From contig JAUZTG010000051.1 in NCBI GenBank assembly GCA_030734395.1, forward strand, positions 310,001 through 374,000: a stretch of 64,000 nucleotides of DNA, in the 5' to 3' direction. Shown piece by piece: positions 21,120 through 31,981 of the stretch (the first letter of the stretch is position 1; the number at the start of each line of letters is the position of its first letter). Both the position numbers and the translations under genes were made by a program. The stretch comes from Sarocladium kiliense (lineage: Eukaryota; Ascomycota; Sordariomycetes; Hypocreales; Sarocladiaceae). Under the pieces are notes generated by a model, which had not been told where the DNA came from, ran no database searches, and saw only the letters and a program-made list of their open reading frames with translations.

Positions 21120-22853
21120 ATGGCGGATCACGACGAAAAGCGACCCAGTGAGGCTGCCGAGAGCGGAACAAACGACAAGACACCCGTTGTCACAGAAGTC
21201 TCCAGCAGCCCCTCTGCCTCCCAAAGCATCGATGAGAAGCCTCCACCTCCCTGGCAATGGAAGTTGATTGCTGTTGTGCTCGTTACGCTGATCCGCTTCG
21301 GCGGTAGCTGGGCAAGCGGTCTCAATGGCAGTCTGAAGTCTGTGCTGAAGAAAGAGCTCGAGATTGACAACACCAAGTTCGCTCTGCTGGCCTCCTGTGA
21401 AGATTTCATGAAGACGCTTCTCATGCTGTTTACGGGTGTCTTCACGGATCGGTTCGGAGGTGCTAACCTCTTGTTCTGGGGCAACATCGTGTACTCGATT
21501 GGCTCGATCCTCAATGCTGCGGCAGCACAGGTTCGGAGCTTCGATTTCATGATTGGAGCCAACGTGATCATGTCTCTTGGAGATATTTCTACTCAAGTCG
21601 CGCAGTATCAGGTCTTTTCAGCTTGGTTTGCGCCTGGAAATGGGTTCGCTTCCACGCTGGGATTGGAGCTTATGGTCGCCAAGTGCGGAGGCCTGGCTGG
21701 AACAGCGAGTGCCAACGCCATTGCTAAGGTATGTCTCTTTCGATAGACATCAGCAACTTGTAGTTTGATGCTGACAAGCTCCAGGGCACTGGAAACTTCG
21801 CCTGGGTGTATTGGATCGCCTTCTTCGTCAACCTGTTCACCAATGTGGTCTGCGGTGCCTTCTACTGGTTCATCCACACCTCAAAGGGCAAATACGGCTT
21901 GATCAAGGATCCTGCTACCGGCGAAAGACTCCGAAACTCTGCGAAGAAGCTCAACTTCAAGATCATCTTCGAGATGCCCTGGACACTCTGGGTCATCATC
22001 GCCTACACCTTATTCACCACCGGAACCATCAGCGTCTTTAACACCAACGCCACGGAGCTGGCTGAGCAACGGTTCAAAGTCGACGCTGTGCAAGCCGGTT
22101 GGTACACAGCGATTCTGCGATACGGCAGCTTTGCCATCATTCCTGCTGTCGCCGTCTTGACCGACTTCTATGGGAATAGAGTCACATTCAGTACGTATCC
22201 TGGCGGAGGCTCTACATACAGCACTTGACTAACACTCTTGACAGTGCTGATCACCGGCTGCGGTGTCTTCATCGCCATGACGCTACTTAACTATGGAGAC
22301 GAATTGTCTGGTACCATCGCCTCGTTTGCTTTCTTTGCTGCGACGTCAACTTTCAGCGCGCTCGTCATCATTGACAGTATTCGTGCGGTCCTTCCCGATC
22401 AGACTACATTCGGCACGGCTTATGCTCTGAAGCTGCTTGCGAACAATTCGTACGTGCCCCAATCATCCTTCTTGCAGTTCTTCCGACACTAACATTCCGG
22501 GTAGAATGAATGTCATCATGGCTATCGGGGCTGGTGTGATCCAGGACCGCGACGGGAACTCGTATCACAATGTGGTCAAGTTGTTCATGGCTGTCTCTTG
22601 TGTGGCACTGGGAGTCAGCGTCTTCTTGGCCATGTTGACCTTTACGACCACTGACTTCCGAGCATTGCAATGGACAAGAGTCCAGCGAATTGCCGAGGGC
22701 GAGACCCTCAACGAGAGGTTCGCTCGGTTCTACAAGGAGGATTACTCGAAGACCAAGTTTATCTCAACTACTTGTTGCATTGCAATCGGAGTACTGATCT
22801 TGGGAAGCTGGGCAGCGTTCATCTGGGGAGCTGCGACAGGTAACAATTATTAG
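21120..22853 (+). CDS. MFS transporter (MFSD1-like)
   Basis: Exons 21120..21728, 21785..22190, 22245..22449 and 22505..22853 (introns 54-56 nt) give 522 residues. A Ser/Pro/Asp-rich cytoplasmic N-terminus of about 45 residues precedes some eleven to twelve hydrophobic segments. The loop F-T-D-R-F-G-G-A between helices 2 and 3 is the MFS motif A, and L-T-D-F-Y-G-N-R is its second-half copy. The pattern I-R-F-G-G-S-W-A-S-G...L-x-x-x-L in helix 1 recalls the MFSD1 group (lysosomal dipeptide exporters in animals), so a vacuolar or plasma-membrane transporter of small organic solutes is likely. The substrate is not predictable here. Confidence 0.87.
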
Positions 22854-23305
22854 AACTTAGATATCTAGATGATCATCAATTCCGTGCAGCGGAGCTCGGT
22901 ACTGATATGCTCAACATCCATGTGGTAATGGGTGAGATCGGGAGTCCAACTCTGAACATAATGTCCCCGGCTTGGTAATCTGCTACCCAATCCCGAAAGC
23001 TGTCAACGCATTCATGTTAGGCGAGGTAAATGGCTTCGTATGGAGAATTGGTGCTGGACTACCAAATATTTTGATCCGAAGACCTCCGACTTAGCGAAGA
23101 CCCGTTGCGGGTCTTGTAAAGTCTATTGACTTGAACGTTAACCCAGCGTATGAAGATCTCCTAGACAAATTCAGGCCGCATCCGCAACTCTTTGTGGCCT
23201 CTTCCAGCCTTAAAGCAGTTTCCTGGGCTGGATTGTCTTCCTTCAGAGTCGCTGTTCCTTACACACAACATATACCTTTATCATCACCATTGACCTCAGG
23301 CTGCA
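22854..23305. other. Intergenic, no gene seen
   Basis: Short spacer between two plus-strand genes. No distinctive signal. Confidence 0.5.
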
Positions 23306-24451
23306 ATGACGTTCACGCCATCACAGGCAAGGCAATACAAGGTCACGGTCCCTACTAAAGGCGCTGCGGAGGATGTGGCTAGGACACTCGCAGATCGTGG
23401 CCACCAATTGGTTGCAATCCGCGCGGTTGGTCATTACAGAAAGGATCCTAACAGCTTCTGGTACAACAAAGCCGTAGTCCTCCCTGGTTTTGAGGGACAC
23501 TGGGACGTCTTCTCCCTCGTCAACGGTCCAGAACCAGACAGTGACTCGCCATGGTGGACCGCTATGGAAGAAAAGGCCCTGCGAGAGCTCGCGCGTCGTT
23601 CCGGAGGGCACGCCCAGTGCCAGAGTATTCATGCCAACACGCATAAGGATCTTCAGAGGTTCAATCGAGACGGCTTAGTATACGAACTCAACCAAGAGAC
23701 AGCTTCTATGCGTCGATTAGAATCTCTTGGGGCATGTCCCGCACGAGCTTCGGAGCGTGAGCCAAACCTGAGCGGTGTGGATGAGGATCTACCCAGCGGC
23801 CCAGGTCAGCCAATCCCGCTCGAGGGGGTTGAAGACATTGACTGGTCTGCTTTGGAACATGCCTACGGCGAAGCTACTGATGTTCCAGATATTCTTCATA
23901 CCCTGTCTGCGAACGATGAGCGTTGGGAAGAAGCAGACTCTCAACTTCTCTCCTCCGTTCTACATCAGGAAACAGTTTACAGTTCGACTGCCCCTGCGAT
24001 GAAGTTTGTTGCCAAGTTAGCTGCAGCGCCTCAGCTGTCGGGCGGACGGCGCCTTAGTCTGCTTTACACCTTGTTCATAGCCGGTTCTCAGCAGGCGATT
24101 GCTGAAGCAGGGGCCTATGAGCTCGGCGACATCGGACCCGAGGTTCGAGATGCTGTTGTCAGTCAGGTTGGTGAGCTTCTGAGGCTATGGTCAACTGTAT
24201 CCCGTGCCGAAAGGAGGCTCCTCCTTTTGCTCTCGGTCTTGGTGCCTGAAGGCGTACCTGTTGAGCGATCCGATCTTGTCGATCCAGCTAGTCGGCTTGC
24301 GGAAGCCATGTCCCAGAGCCATGGTAGTGCGGAGGGACTTTTATCTGAGATGGCCAAGAGTAATGAGGATCTTATCGAGCTCACTGAAGGAGACGTTTCG
24401 CTGCGGCCCCGATTGATAGCTGCGCTTCAGAAGCTGCTTTTCAGCGAATAG
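23306..24451 (+). CDS. Intronless bacterial-type HEAT-like repeat protein
   Basis: One uninterrupted frame of 381 residues from an ATG in good context. Residues 1-125 form an alpha/beta domain with G-H-W-D-V-F-S-L and W-W-x-x-x-E-x-x-A-L-R-E-L-A-R-R-x-G-G-H. An acidic linker follows. Residues ~180-260 begin I-D-W-S-A-L-E-H-A-Y-G and continue with H-Q-E-T-V-Y-S-S-T-A-P-A-M-K-F-V-A-K-L-A. This arrangement is one I associate with actinobacterial HEAT-repeat proteins (the H-Q-G-T-V-Y-x-A-T-A-P-A-V-P-F-L pattern). The remainder is helical, with Leu-rich ends. It is soluble and cytoplasmic by inference, with no catalytic residues recognised. The absence of introns among intron-bearing neighbours fits horizontal acquisition, which needs a database search to prove. 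Confidence 0.7.
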   Translation: MTFTPSQARQYKVTVPTKGAAEDVARTLADRGHQLVAIRAVGHYRKDPNSFWYNKAVVLPGFEGHWDVFSLVNGPEPDSDSPWWTAMEEKALRELARRSGGHAQCQSIHANTHKDLQRFNRDGLVYELNQETASMRRLESLGACPARASEREPNLSGVDEDLPSGPGQPIPLEGVEDIDWSALEHAYGEATDVPDILHTLSANDERWEEADSQLLSSVLHQETVYSSTAPAMKFVAKLAAAPQLSGGRRLSLLYTLFIAGSQQAIAEAGAYELGDIGPEVRDAVVSQVGELLRLWSTVSRAERRLLLLLSVLVPEGVPVERSDLVDPASRLAEAMSQSHGSAEGLLSEMAKSNEDLIELTEGDVSLRPRLIAALQKLLFSE

Positions 24452-24801
24452 TGCCATTTGCCAATCTCGGTGTGAGATCACCACATCGTCTCTGCTTCAA
24501 CAGATTTGGAACTTCCGTACGCATTGGTCGTGTCCTGAAGTAACCACTGTGCTGACAGCGTCGTCATGCCACTGCCGACCTGTGAAGCATCGATGATGTA
24601 TGTTCAGCATCGAGCGACAGGTCTAGAGACATTTGCTAAGCAGGACACAGCTCAATACCACTCGGGACCAGTCAGAGTATTTGGTGTCGCGCTCAGAAGA
24701 GAGGCGACGAGCAGCTGAAAAGGCTGAAGATTAAGAACAGAGTTCTGATACTGCATTCTTGGACTATCACACTTCTTCATGGCAGAAACCCGCGGCAGCT
24801 A
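24452..24801. other. Intergenic, no gene seen
   Basis: Lies between the HEAT-like gene and the GNAT pseudogene, tail to tail. Nothing distinctive. Confidence 0.5.
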
Positions 24802-25470
24802 CTATAGTACCTTGTCCATGATATAAATAACAACATGATCCTTCTCATCATCCACACGTACCGTTGCTGTACCTACCAGATTATACCCAAGCGACGCATA
24901 CAGGTCCCGGCCCATAGGGCTGCCAAGCACGGTCAAGGCCCAGTCCTCGTTCTGTGGCGCCTGATCCTGAGCCCAGTCACACAGCCTCGACCCAGCACCG
25001 CGGCGTCGGAAGTCAGGATGCGTGAAGAGGTTCCAGAGATGGAATTGCCTCGGGCCATACTTTGCAAAGTGAGTCTTGGCGCTTCCTACCAAGGCAGCGG
25101 TGTAAGCCGCTACATGAGAGGCGTTTGCATCGCGGCGTTCGCCTATGCCAGGAACTAATAGTTGTTAGGTTGGACTAGACGGAGCTGAGGCTGATATCGC
25201 ACTCTCTGGGCCGTCCTTGTACACAGCCAGATCCCATACCCCGACCGCAATGGGGCGATCTTCTGGAGTGGCGATAACCATAACAGCGAACTTCTCAGGG
25301 CTCTGCAAATAGACCGCATACTCCTTCTCAGTCCCACGTCTTGAAGTCCTCAGGATACCGGTGTCGATATGGGAACTTGTAATCTCAGCCTGGGTCGTCC
25401 GGGTAGCTTGCTACGATGATGTCGACAATGTCATCGAGATCGTTTTGCCGAACTTCACGCAGGGCCAAGT
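24802..25470 (-). pseudogene. GNAT N-acetyltransferase pseudogene
   Basis: The last 97 codons are intact and carry the acetyl-CoA-binding motif A of GNAT enzymes (H-L-W-N-L-F-T-H-P-D-F-R-R-R-G-A-G-S-R-L), then L-Y-x-S-L-G-Y. Upstream the homologous reading continues (start of fold L-R-E-V-R-Q-N-D-L-D-D-I-V near 25465) but is broken three times: a TGA at 25385-25387, one extra base in the CCC run at 25333-25335 that shifts the frame, and a TAA at 25165-25167. No ATG-led intact frame covers the domain. GNAT proteins acetylate amines or lysines using acetyl-CoA. No set of introns that I tried removes all three lesions. Confidence 0.72.
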
Positions 25471-25868
25471 TGCTTGCTGGTCAGGATCTCCCACCGCCCA
25501 TATCGACAGCTAGTCTCCAAGAAGGTAGTCTGCCGACTCGATGGTGCAAGCCGCTATCGAGCGGGCCTCGCGGTGTACGGACCGGAGCTGTGGATCCGTC
25601 CGTGGGTCAGCCACGCCGAAGAGCTCAACAACGCTTTGACCGGACGCCTGGACTCGAATTCATTTACGTGCTTTGTATGCCTTTTCCTGGTTCTTGACTG
25701 ATGTGCCAATGCTTGGAGAAGCCACAGTAACTGCTAGAAAGTGTATTGTAAGGATGACGTCATTCCGTGGGCAAACTTGTTTTGGGAGGCATCGTCATAT
25801 CCTCAAAGTGGCCGACCGGAGATTTTACTCCAGATCAATTTCACCTTCCTGTCAAACATCGCATCACA
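25471..25868. other. Intergenic, with a coding-like fragment
   Basis: The plus-strand frame 25474-25701 has a protein-like middle (R-Q-L-V-S-K-K-V-V-C-R-L-D-G, then Y-R-A-G-L-A-V-Y-G-P-E-L-W-I) but no domain, no partner exon and no good start. It may be the remnant of another gene. Confidence 0.3.
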
Positions 25869-27313
25869 ATGGACGTTGCCTCAATCATCAAGGACGCTAT
25901 GCCTGAATCAAAGGGCCACAACGTGCGCGTGCTTTCTCAAAACGGTGCCAACGTCGGGCCTGGATCCGGCGGCCTTCACCGAGACGCCAACTTCTTATCC
26001 AAAAACTTCCCGCGAGGTCGTCCGAAATTATACATCACAGCCGAAGATGACGACTTCGATGAGCTCACGGTGCAGGAGTGGCGCGATGAGGGTTTCGATG
26101 TCGAGTACTTCTCCGTGAATAGCTACCAGTCGAAGGACGGGGGTTACATTAGGAAACTCAAAGACTTGAGCCTGGAGGAGATCGGGCCGTGCGAGAAATT
26201 TGGCATCATCGGTATGTCCAGTGGCAGCAATTGTGAACATTGCTAACAGGCGACAGCATTTGGCGACGCTGCAGCATTGTGTCTCGAGCACTATCATGTC
26301 CTGGACAACAACCCAATGTTCAAACTTGGACTTCTTATCGCCTACTATCCAACCTCAATTCCCGATCCAAAAGGCAAATTCCCATCTGCCATCGAGACTC
26401 TTGTTCACCTGACGACCGGGGAGGAGATCAATGTGACACAACGAACACAGATGGTAGGCATCCAAGGCAAGCGGCGCACCACCCGTAAGAAAGTCGAGGC
26501 CGGCATTGGTGTTGGCGGCAGTTTGCAATTGGCATACCCAACCTACACCTACAAAGCTGAGCCTGGCTTTGCGGAGCATGATATGGAGGAGTACAATCGC
26601 GTTGCAGCTGAACTTGCATGGAGTCGGAGTTTGGCTGCTGCACGGCGGGCATTCGGTAATCCCGTCGAGGCCGAGATCCTTTTGGAGACAAACACACATA
26701 GTAAGCCTCTCGCACTGGACGAGATCAAGGACAAAGTTTCTGACGTGGACTGCCAGGCAAATTCTTCAGTTCTGATCACTCTAAGTCGGTAAACAGTTAC
26801 ACAACGCATAAGACTCCTCATGTCACAAACATCCCTACGCTCACTGGCGGCACGGGGGCTGAGGAGCTCAAGACTTTCTACACAGAGTACTTCCAGCATC
26901 CGCCATCCCTTCGTGTGACGCTCATCTCTCGCACTATCGGATCCGACCGCGTTGTTGACGAGCTCTACGTGCGCTTTAAGCATACAAAACCCACACCATG
27001 GATTCTGCCCGGTGTTCCGCCTACAGACAAGCGGGTTGAGATTCTCATGGTGAGTATCGTCGCCTTGAGGGGTGGTAAGCTGTTCCACGAGCATGTGTAC
27101 TGGGACCAGGCCAGTGTTCTGATGCAGGTCGGTTTGTTGGATCCTAGCGTCGTGCCGAACGGGAGTGGTGTCAAGAGACTTCCGGTTGTTGGTAGGGAAG
27201 CGGCGAGAAGGGTGGCAAAGGGGGTGGACTCAGATGAGGGAGAGGCAGACAATGAGCTGATCGAAGCTCAAGATGCGGATCAGCGTCGTGGGCGAGGTAC
27301 ACAGTCACGATGA
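25869..27313 (+). CDS. Dienelactone hydrolase-like / SnoaL-like fusion protein
   Basis: Exons 25869..26211, 26257..26700 and 26757..27313 give 447 residues. The second intron (56 nt) ends at the AG at 26755-26756. The more obvious AG at 26795-26796 breaks the frame, and the chosen one yields a continuous family-like sequence. The N-terminal ~280 residues resemble the alpha/beta-hydrolase of fungal dienelactone-hydrolase-like proteins (V-R-V-L-S-Q-N-G-A-N-V-G-P, then G-D-A-A-A-L-C and Y-Y-P-T). The C-terminal ~160 residues are an NTF2-fold SnoaL-like domain (I-P-T-L-T-G-G, S-R-T-I-G-x-D-R-V-V-D-E, L-P-G-V-P-P-T, H-E-H-V-Y-W-D-Q-A). I cannot see the catalytic Cys/Ser context G-x-C-x-G, so hydrolase activity is doubtful. 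The last ~30 acidic/basic residues are extra. Confidence 0.78.
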
Positions 27314-27688
27314 TGGACTAAGGGATGCAGAAAACCATTTCGTTGTTGGTTGCTCTATCTGCGATGAGATGTGCGGAGATTTTCTCTCCGTTATGCCGTA
27401 TTTACATACCGTTCCCCATAAACAAATCAAGAGAATGGACGGCCAAAGCCATTACCCCGTGTCGCCAGATCCTCCAGAGTTCGCAGCAAGAACAAGCAAA
27501 GTACCCAATACAAAGAAGTAATTCACAATGAAAAGATGCCTCAGCATGGACGAAGGGGAGAAACACCGAAGACACTCAAATGAGCGGAAGAAGCAGCCGA
27601 TCACGCCAACCCAATGACCCGCAGCGGGACTAATTCCAATCCTGTCATGTACGCTGAAAAGATGCTTTCGAGGCTGTTGCCGGACGTC
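27314..27688. other. Intergenic, convergent 3' ends
   Basis: Separates the fusion gene from the minus-strand Crh gene. No gene seen. Confidence 0.5.
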
Positions 27689-29133
27689 TTACAGCCAGAA
27701 CAGGGCGCAGGCGGCGATTATGACTGCAAGAGCGCTGGCGCCGGAGCGGGAAGCACTACCCTCACCATCGCCCTCGTCGCTGCTGCTGCTGTCGGAGATG
27801 CTGTCGGAGCTGCTGTCTCCGTTGCAGTTCGAGTGGAAGCTGCTAACATCACAGTCGCCCGTGTTCGCAGTGGTACCACCACTGTCATCTCCGCTGGATC
27901 CGCTGCTCCCGCTGCTACCACTGCTTCCGTCTGAGGAGCTGTCCTCATCGCTGTGATCCTGACCCGTCGCGCCATTGCCTCCACCGGGAATCTGGGCAGC
28001 AGTATTCTTGGGCTTGTCCGAATCATCAGTCTTGGAGGACTTGTCTGAAGACTTGTCGGACTTTTTGCCAGCATCAGGGTCGAGACCTGATGCCAGGAAC
28101 GAAGCGAGCACGGTGTCCTTGTCGCCATCAACAACGGTGTTGTTTGTGCCGGCCATATCGTCGTAGTAGTAACTCTTGCCAGAGTTGGTGCCAGGAGCAC
28201 TGTCCGTCTTGTAGCACTCGACCTCAACAGAATCGATTGAAGCGTAGAAGAAGCCAGGATCCTTGATATCGGCAGCGTTCCAGTCGATTTCACCACCAGC
28301 CCATTCAATAGTACCCTTGGCGTTGGTCGCCAGACCACCGGGCCAAAGGGAGAGTTGCACACGGGACGGGGTTTGAGGGAATTCGTACTGGTTGGAAGTT
28401 GAGTTGAAAGTGTACTTGCGCTCGACGGTTCGTTCAGTCTTGCCGTTTACCACCCAGTCGATCTTGTCAGGCGTCCACCGAATTTCATAATCATGCCAGT
28501 TCCTGAAAGTATCGGTAATATCGGTAATGTTCTCGGAGTTGGTGTCTACATTGGTTAGCCGAGGTCAACACAATGTGAATTTGGGGACTTACAGTTGGTG
28601 ATACCCTGGAAGTAAAAGTTGGTCTGCGCAGTGTTGAGGTCGACACCAACCCACTCGTAGTCGATTTCGTCCTTGACATCGGAGAAGAGAATGAAGGCTG
28701 TGACAACACCACGGCCACGGCTGGTCTTCATACGAGCCTTGACGTTGCCGTACCACATGTAATCAGTCGAAGAAATGACGGTACCGACACTGCCCTTAGG
28801 CATGGTCAAGAGCAGATTTCCATCGTTGATCACAGGCTCACCCTGAGAAACCCAGTCGGCCGTTTTTGGATCACCAAGGAACTTGCCGATGTCCTGCACA
28901 CGGTCGAGATTGTCGAATTTGGTCGTGCGATCCTTGCAGACGGGGTGAGGCATGCAGGCTTCGAGGCTGTATGACATGCGAGGGTCACATCCACCAAGGC
29001 AGAAGGCGCCAACACCACAGTCACCGTATTGTCCGCAACAGGGTGCGTCCTTGGGGCACTTTTGAGTTGCTGAGCACTTTTGAGCGATAGCTGAGGCAGC
29101 CAGGAGGCCGACAATAGCGAGGGAGCGCAGCAT
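27689..29133 (-). CDS. Crh-type GPI-anchored chitin-glucan transglycosylase (GH16)
   Basis: Exons 29133..28593 and 28545..27689 (47-nt intron) give 465 residues. Residues 1-17 are a signal peptide (M-L-R-S-L-A-I-V-G-L-L-A-A-S-A-I-A). Residues 20-60 have eight Cys in a chitin-binding-like arrangement (C-C-G-Q-Y-G-D-C-G), as in Crh2/Utr2. The GH16 catalytic box D-E-I-D-Y-E-W lies near residue 160, with both acidic catalytic residues present. The tail from ~330 is a long Ser/Asp/Gly-rich linker ending in a hydrophobic GPI signal (A-L-A-V-I-I-A-A-C-A-L-F-W-L). Crh enzymes cross-link chitin to beta-1,6- and beta-1,3-glucan in the cell wall and so act outside the plasma membrane. Confidence 0.95.
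27745..27955. repeat. Low-complexity Ser/Asp-coding repeat in the Crh gene
   Basis: Imperfect repeats of Ser, Gly and Asp codons encode the linker before the GPI signal. Such linkers hold the enzyme away from the membrane and often vary in length between strains. Confidence 0.7.
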
Positions 29134-30777
29134 CGTGTCGTGTGAAAATTATTAGACGATTATGCGAGTCGAATAGGTCGTGAAAATGCTAAGCACGAGC
29201 TCGTGAGCAACAGCGTCAGGTAAAGACTGTCGAAGTTGGTTCTTCTCGAATCGTAAATTCAGACTTGTTTATACGCGGGGAGACGTAGATCGATCGAGGA
29301 ATGCGGGTTGCTGTCGACGCGCGTGGCTGAGACCTGAAGAAACCAGGGCGGGCGCTGTAGAGACAAAAAGGCGACACCAACAGCGGACGGTCGCGTGGTG
29401 AAGAAAACACCGCGTCAATGACTTGTGAGTCCGAAAAAGACAAGTCCGAAACGGTGAAATCAAGATTTTTACCGGTCGTTAGCCTGTGCGAGATGCAACG
29501 GCCTTTTTGCTGCCCCGAAAGTTGGCTGGTGACACAACGTTGCGTTTGGCGCGGCGTAATGCGTTGTGCGAGGTTTGAAACGGCCAAGGTCGAGTGTGCG
29601 GCAGAGCACCAACTGTAACGCAGATGGATATAAGGTAGCGAGAGACTAGGCTGTTCTGCCTCGGGGAGAAAGTGAAGTTGACAAGCGAGCGTCGATGGGA
29701 TAACGATTCCCAAGAGAATGGTGGTGAAGAGGAAGGAAAGAAAGAGAAGCCTTTTCCAGTACGAGATGGGGAAAGGAGTCAAAGCCAAGGCCAACCTGGG
29801 GCAGTGCAGGGTGCCCATTCGGGTGACCTTGAGTTGGGCGGAGTGCCAGGCTATCGATGAGGTAGGTACCTTCCATGACCTGGCTCCAGTGTGACCAATG
29901 CCTAACCAAGCACCAACACACCCGTTGGTAGTGTAGCGGTGGGGGCCGGCGGTTCAGGCCAGGGGAAAAGGAGACGCTGCAGAATTTCCACCGACTCGAC
30001 TTGTCAGCGAAGGTTCCAAAAATGGCGTAGCGGATCTTCGCATGAACTGGCCCGCCGCAGACGCCCCGTGCGCTAAGCTCGACCCCAACAGCCCATTGCA
30101 CCTCGTGTCCGGCTCTCGGCTACCTTTAGTATTGATGAAGGGGGCAATACTTTGCCGCGTTTTCCAGGTTTGCGCAGTTAGGCTGGTGGAAGAAGAGTGT
30201 GATTGGGTTTACATGACTGACTACAAGTAGCGCGACTGCCCATGCCGTTTCCACCTTTAACTCACGCTCCTCGCTCTACATTGGCACCACACTCCTCCTC
30301 ATGCAAGGGACAGGTCTCCAGGGTGGATTGGGTATAATAATAGCAAATACCTAAATACTGCACAGTTATGTCTGTATAATCAACAGCTGCTTCCCTGATG
30401 CACAGTCCAGCAAACAACAGCTGCCATTACATTCCCATCGATAGACCTATCGCAACCCGATCTCATCTCGCTTTGCCCAGTCTCCCGGCAATTTTACCCA
30501 CGAAAGCAAACTCAAACCGGCCGCTGATAGCCGGCTTTTTGCGAAGAGAAAGGCAGGCAGCCTGGGGAGTTGATAACACGCATTCCAAATTTCTCAAACG
30601 CCGCGTGCTCCTTGGATCGGAACCCTGACGCCGTTGGTTGACAATCCGGCCGTTGCCCAGAGGAACTCACACAATCCAACATCAAATCTCGTTCTTGATC
30701 GCATCAACATAACTACGATCTCTTGTTACTCGTGAAGAGATCTGCCACAGATTAGCAAGGCGCTCACAGTATGCTTG
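29134..30777. other. Long intergenic stretch, Crh promoter
   Basis: About 1.6 kb between the Crh start and the Myb gene 3' end. Open frames at 29216-29818 and 29646-30101 (minus) show no motifs or codon pattern of real genes. It probably holds the Crh promoter and leader. Confidence 0.45.
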
Positions 30778-31981
30778 TTAGGTTCGAAACATACCTGGGA
30801 AGTGTTCTTTTGCATATTGTTCGCAAGCCTGGGGTGGTCAATTCCTGTTCACTACACGCCGACATTCGAAGTAAAGGCTTACCTTGGCTGGCTTGCCGAC
30901 CTTCTGCCCAATTGTCTTCCATTTGCTGTTCTCATAATCTTTGATAGCAGCAAGAAGTGCTTGACTCTGTCATGCGTGTCAGTGATGATCTCCGGCGAAT
31001 CAGGACGGAGGGTAGTCCAACCTCATCTTCAGCAAACTCTGCATAGTGCATATCCTTGTACCAGTGCTTCTTCACCGAGCCCTCTGTCCGGGAAGGGAAA
31101 GTCTACTAGCTATTAGTCTGAAGTCTGCGCATACATTGGACTCGATTTCTCACCTTGGCAATCTCAGCCCAGCTGTTACCTTGATCTCTCATCAGCTTCA
31201 GCCGTTGTTCCTCTTGCGGTGTCCATGGCGTGTTCGTCCTGCTCTTCTTTGCTGGTGGCGCAGGTGCCGCAGCCGCTGGGGCCTCTTCCTTTGACTGGAC
31301 AGGCGTTCCGGTGGCAGCTGGCGGAACCGGGGGCGCAGGATTAGGGGTCTGAGACTGGGCCTTAACGGCTTGTACCTGCGCTGGCGGTACAGTCGGGGTC
31401 ACTACTGGAGCTGCACCAGGCGCTGGTCTCTTACGATTGCGGTTCTGGGCGTTGGGGGTCTGTGTCGGTGTTTGCTGCTGTGGGGGAGGAACATTGGTTT
31501 GAGGTGGTTGTGGCTGCGCTTGTTGTGGCTGTTGCTGCTGCTGCTGCTGTTGTTGTTGCTGTTGGTGCTGTTGTTGCTGCTGCTGTTGGCGTTGCTGCTG
31601 AGACACATTCATTGGTGGCTGGACAGGCTGAGGATGATGCTGCTGTGGAGGGCCCATGTTTGGCGGAAGTGCACCGTAAGGAAACTCCATCCTCTGTTCA
31701 TTACGCCTGGCCATATCAGCTTGATATGGGTGCGAATTGCTGCGAGGCATGGTCAGCTTGGATCCATAAAGCAGATGATAAATCGGCACAAAGAGAAGGC
31801 TGAGTCTGATCCAAACATCGCCAGCTCATGGTGGCTTAGGCGGCTATTGCCAGGAGCGAGTGCTATAAAGAGTCAAGGAAGACGTAGAAACTCACTGCAT
31901 ATCATTGGTTGGGTGGGACTGCTGTGCCGGATTGTTGCCGTACACATAATCGGGCACAGGACCAACTTGCCATTGTTCCAT
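30778..31981 (-). CDS. Myb/SANT-domain protein with polyglutamine region
   Basis: Five exons: 31981..31896, 31739..31154, 31102..31022, 30966..30883 and 30828..30778, all in phase, encode 295 residues. Residues ~60-190 are rich in Gln and Pro, including runs of Gln. Residues ~200-293 carry two Myb/SANT-like repeats. The first is T-P-W-T-P-Q-E-E-Q-R-L-K-L-M-R-D-Q-G-N-S-W-A-E-I-A-K, then R-T-E-G-S-V-K-K-H-W-Y-K-D. The second, split by introns, is A-A-I-K-D-Y-E-N-S-K-W-K-T-I-G. Regularly spaced Trp mark the three-helix fold. Expected to bind DNA or chromatin in the nucleus. The third donor (GTTGGA) is weak, but the phases support it. It diverges from a second Myb-like gene 5 kb away. Confidence 0.82.
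31526..31601. repeat. CAG/CAA trinucleotide repeat encoding polyglutamine
   Basis: On the plus strand this is a run of CTG/TTG triplets, read on the minus strand as about 23 Gln interrupted by single Arg and His. It is a candidate length-variable microsatellite. Confidence 0.85.

Noticed and set aside
26701..26796. Apparent one-base frameshift in the hydrolase-SnoaL fusion
   Set aside because: It arises only if the intron ends at the AG at 26796. Using the AG at 26756 gives a 56-nt intron, correct phase and family-like sequence, so the gene is intact.
29646..30101. 151-codon frame upstream of the Crh gene
   Set aside because: Low-complexity and motif-free; more likely promoter DNA.
31740..31895. 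Alternative acceptor adding a hydrophobic stretch (S-L-L-F-V-P-I-Y) to the polyQ Myb protein
   Set aside because: Phase-compatible but would insert an implausible hydrophobic segment. The acceptor at 31740-31741 gives a uniform polar N-terminus.
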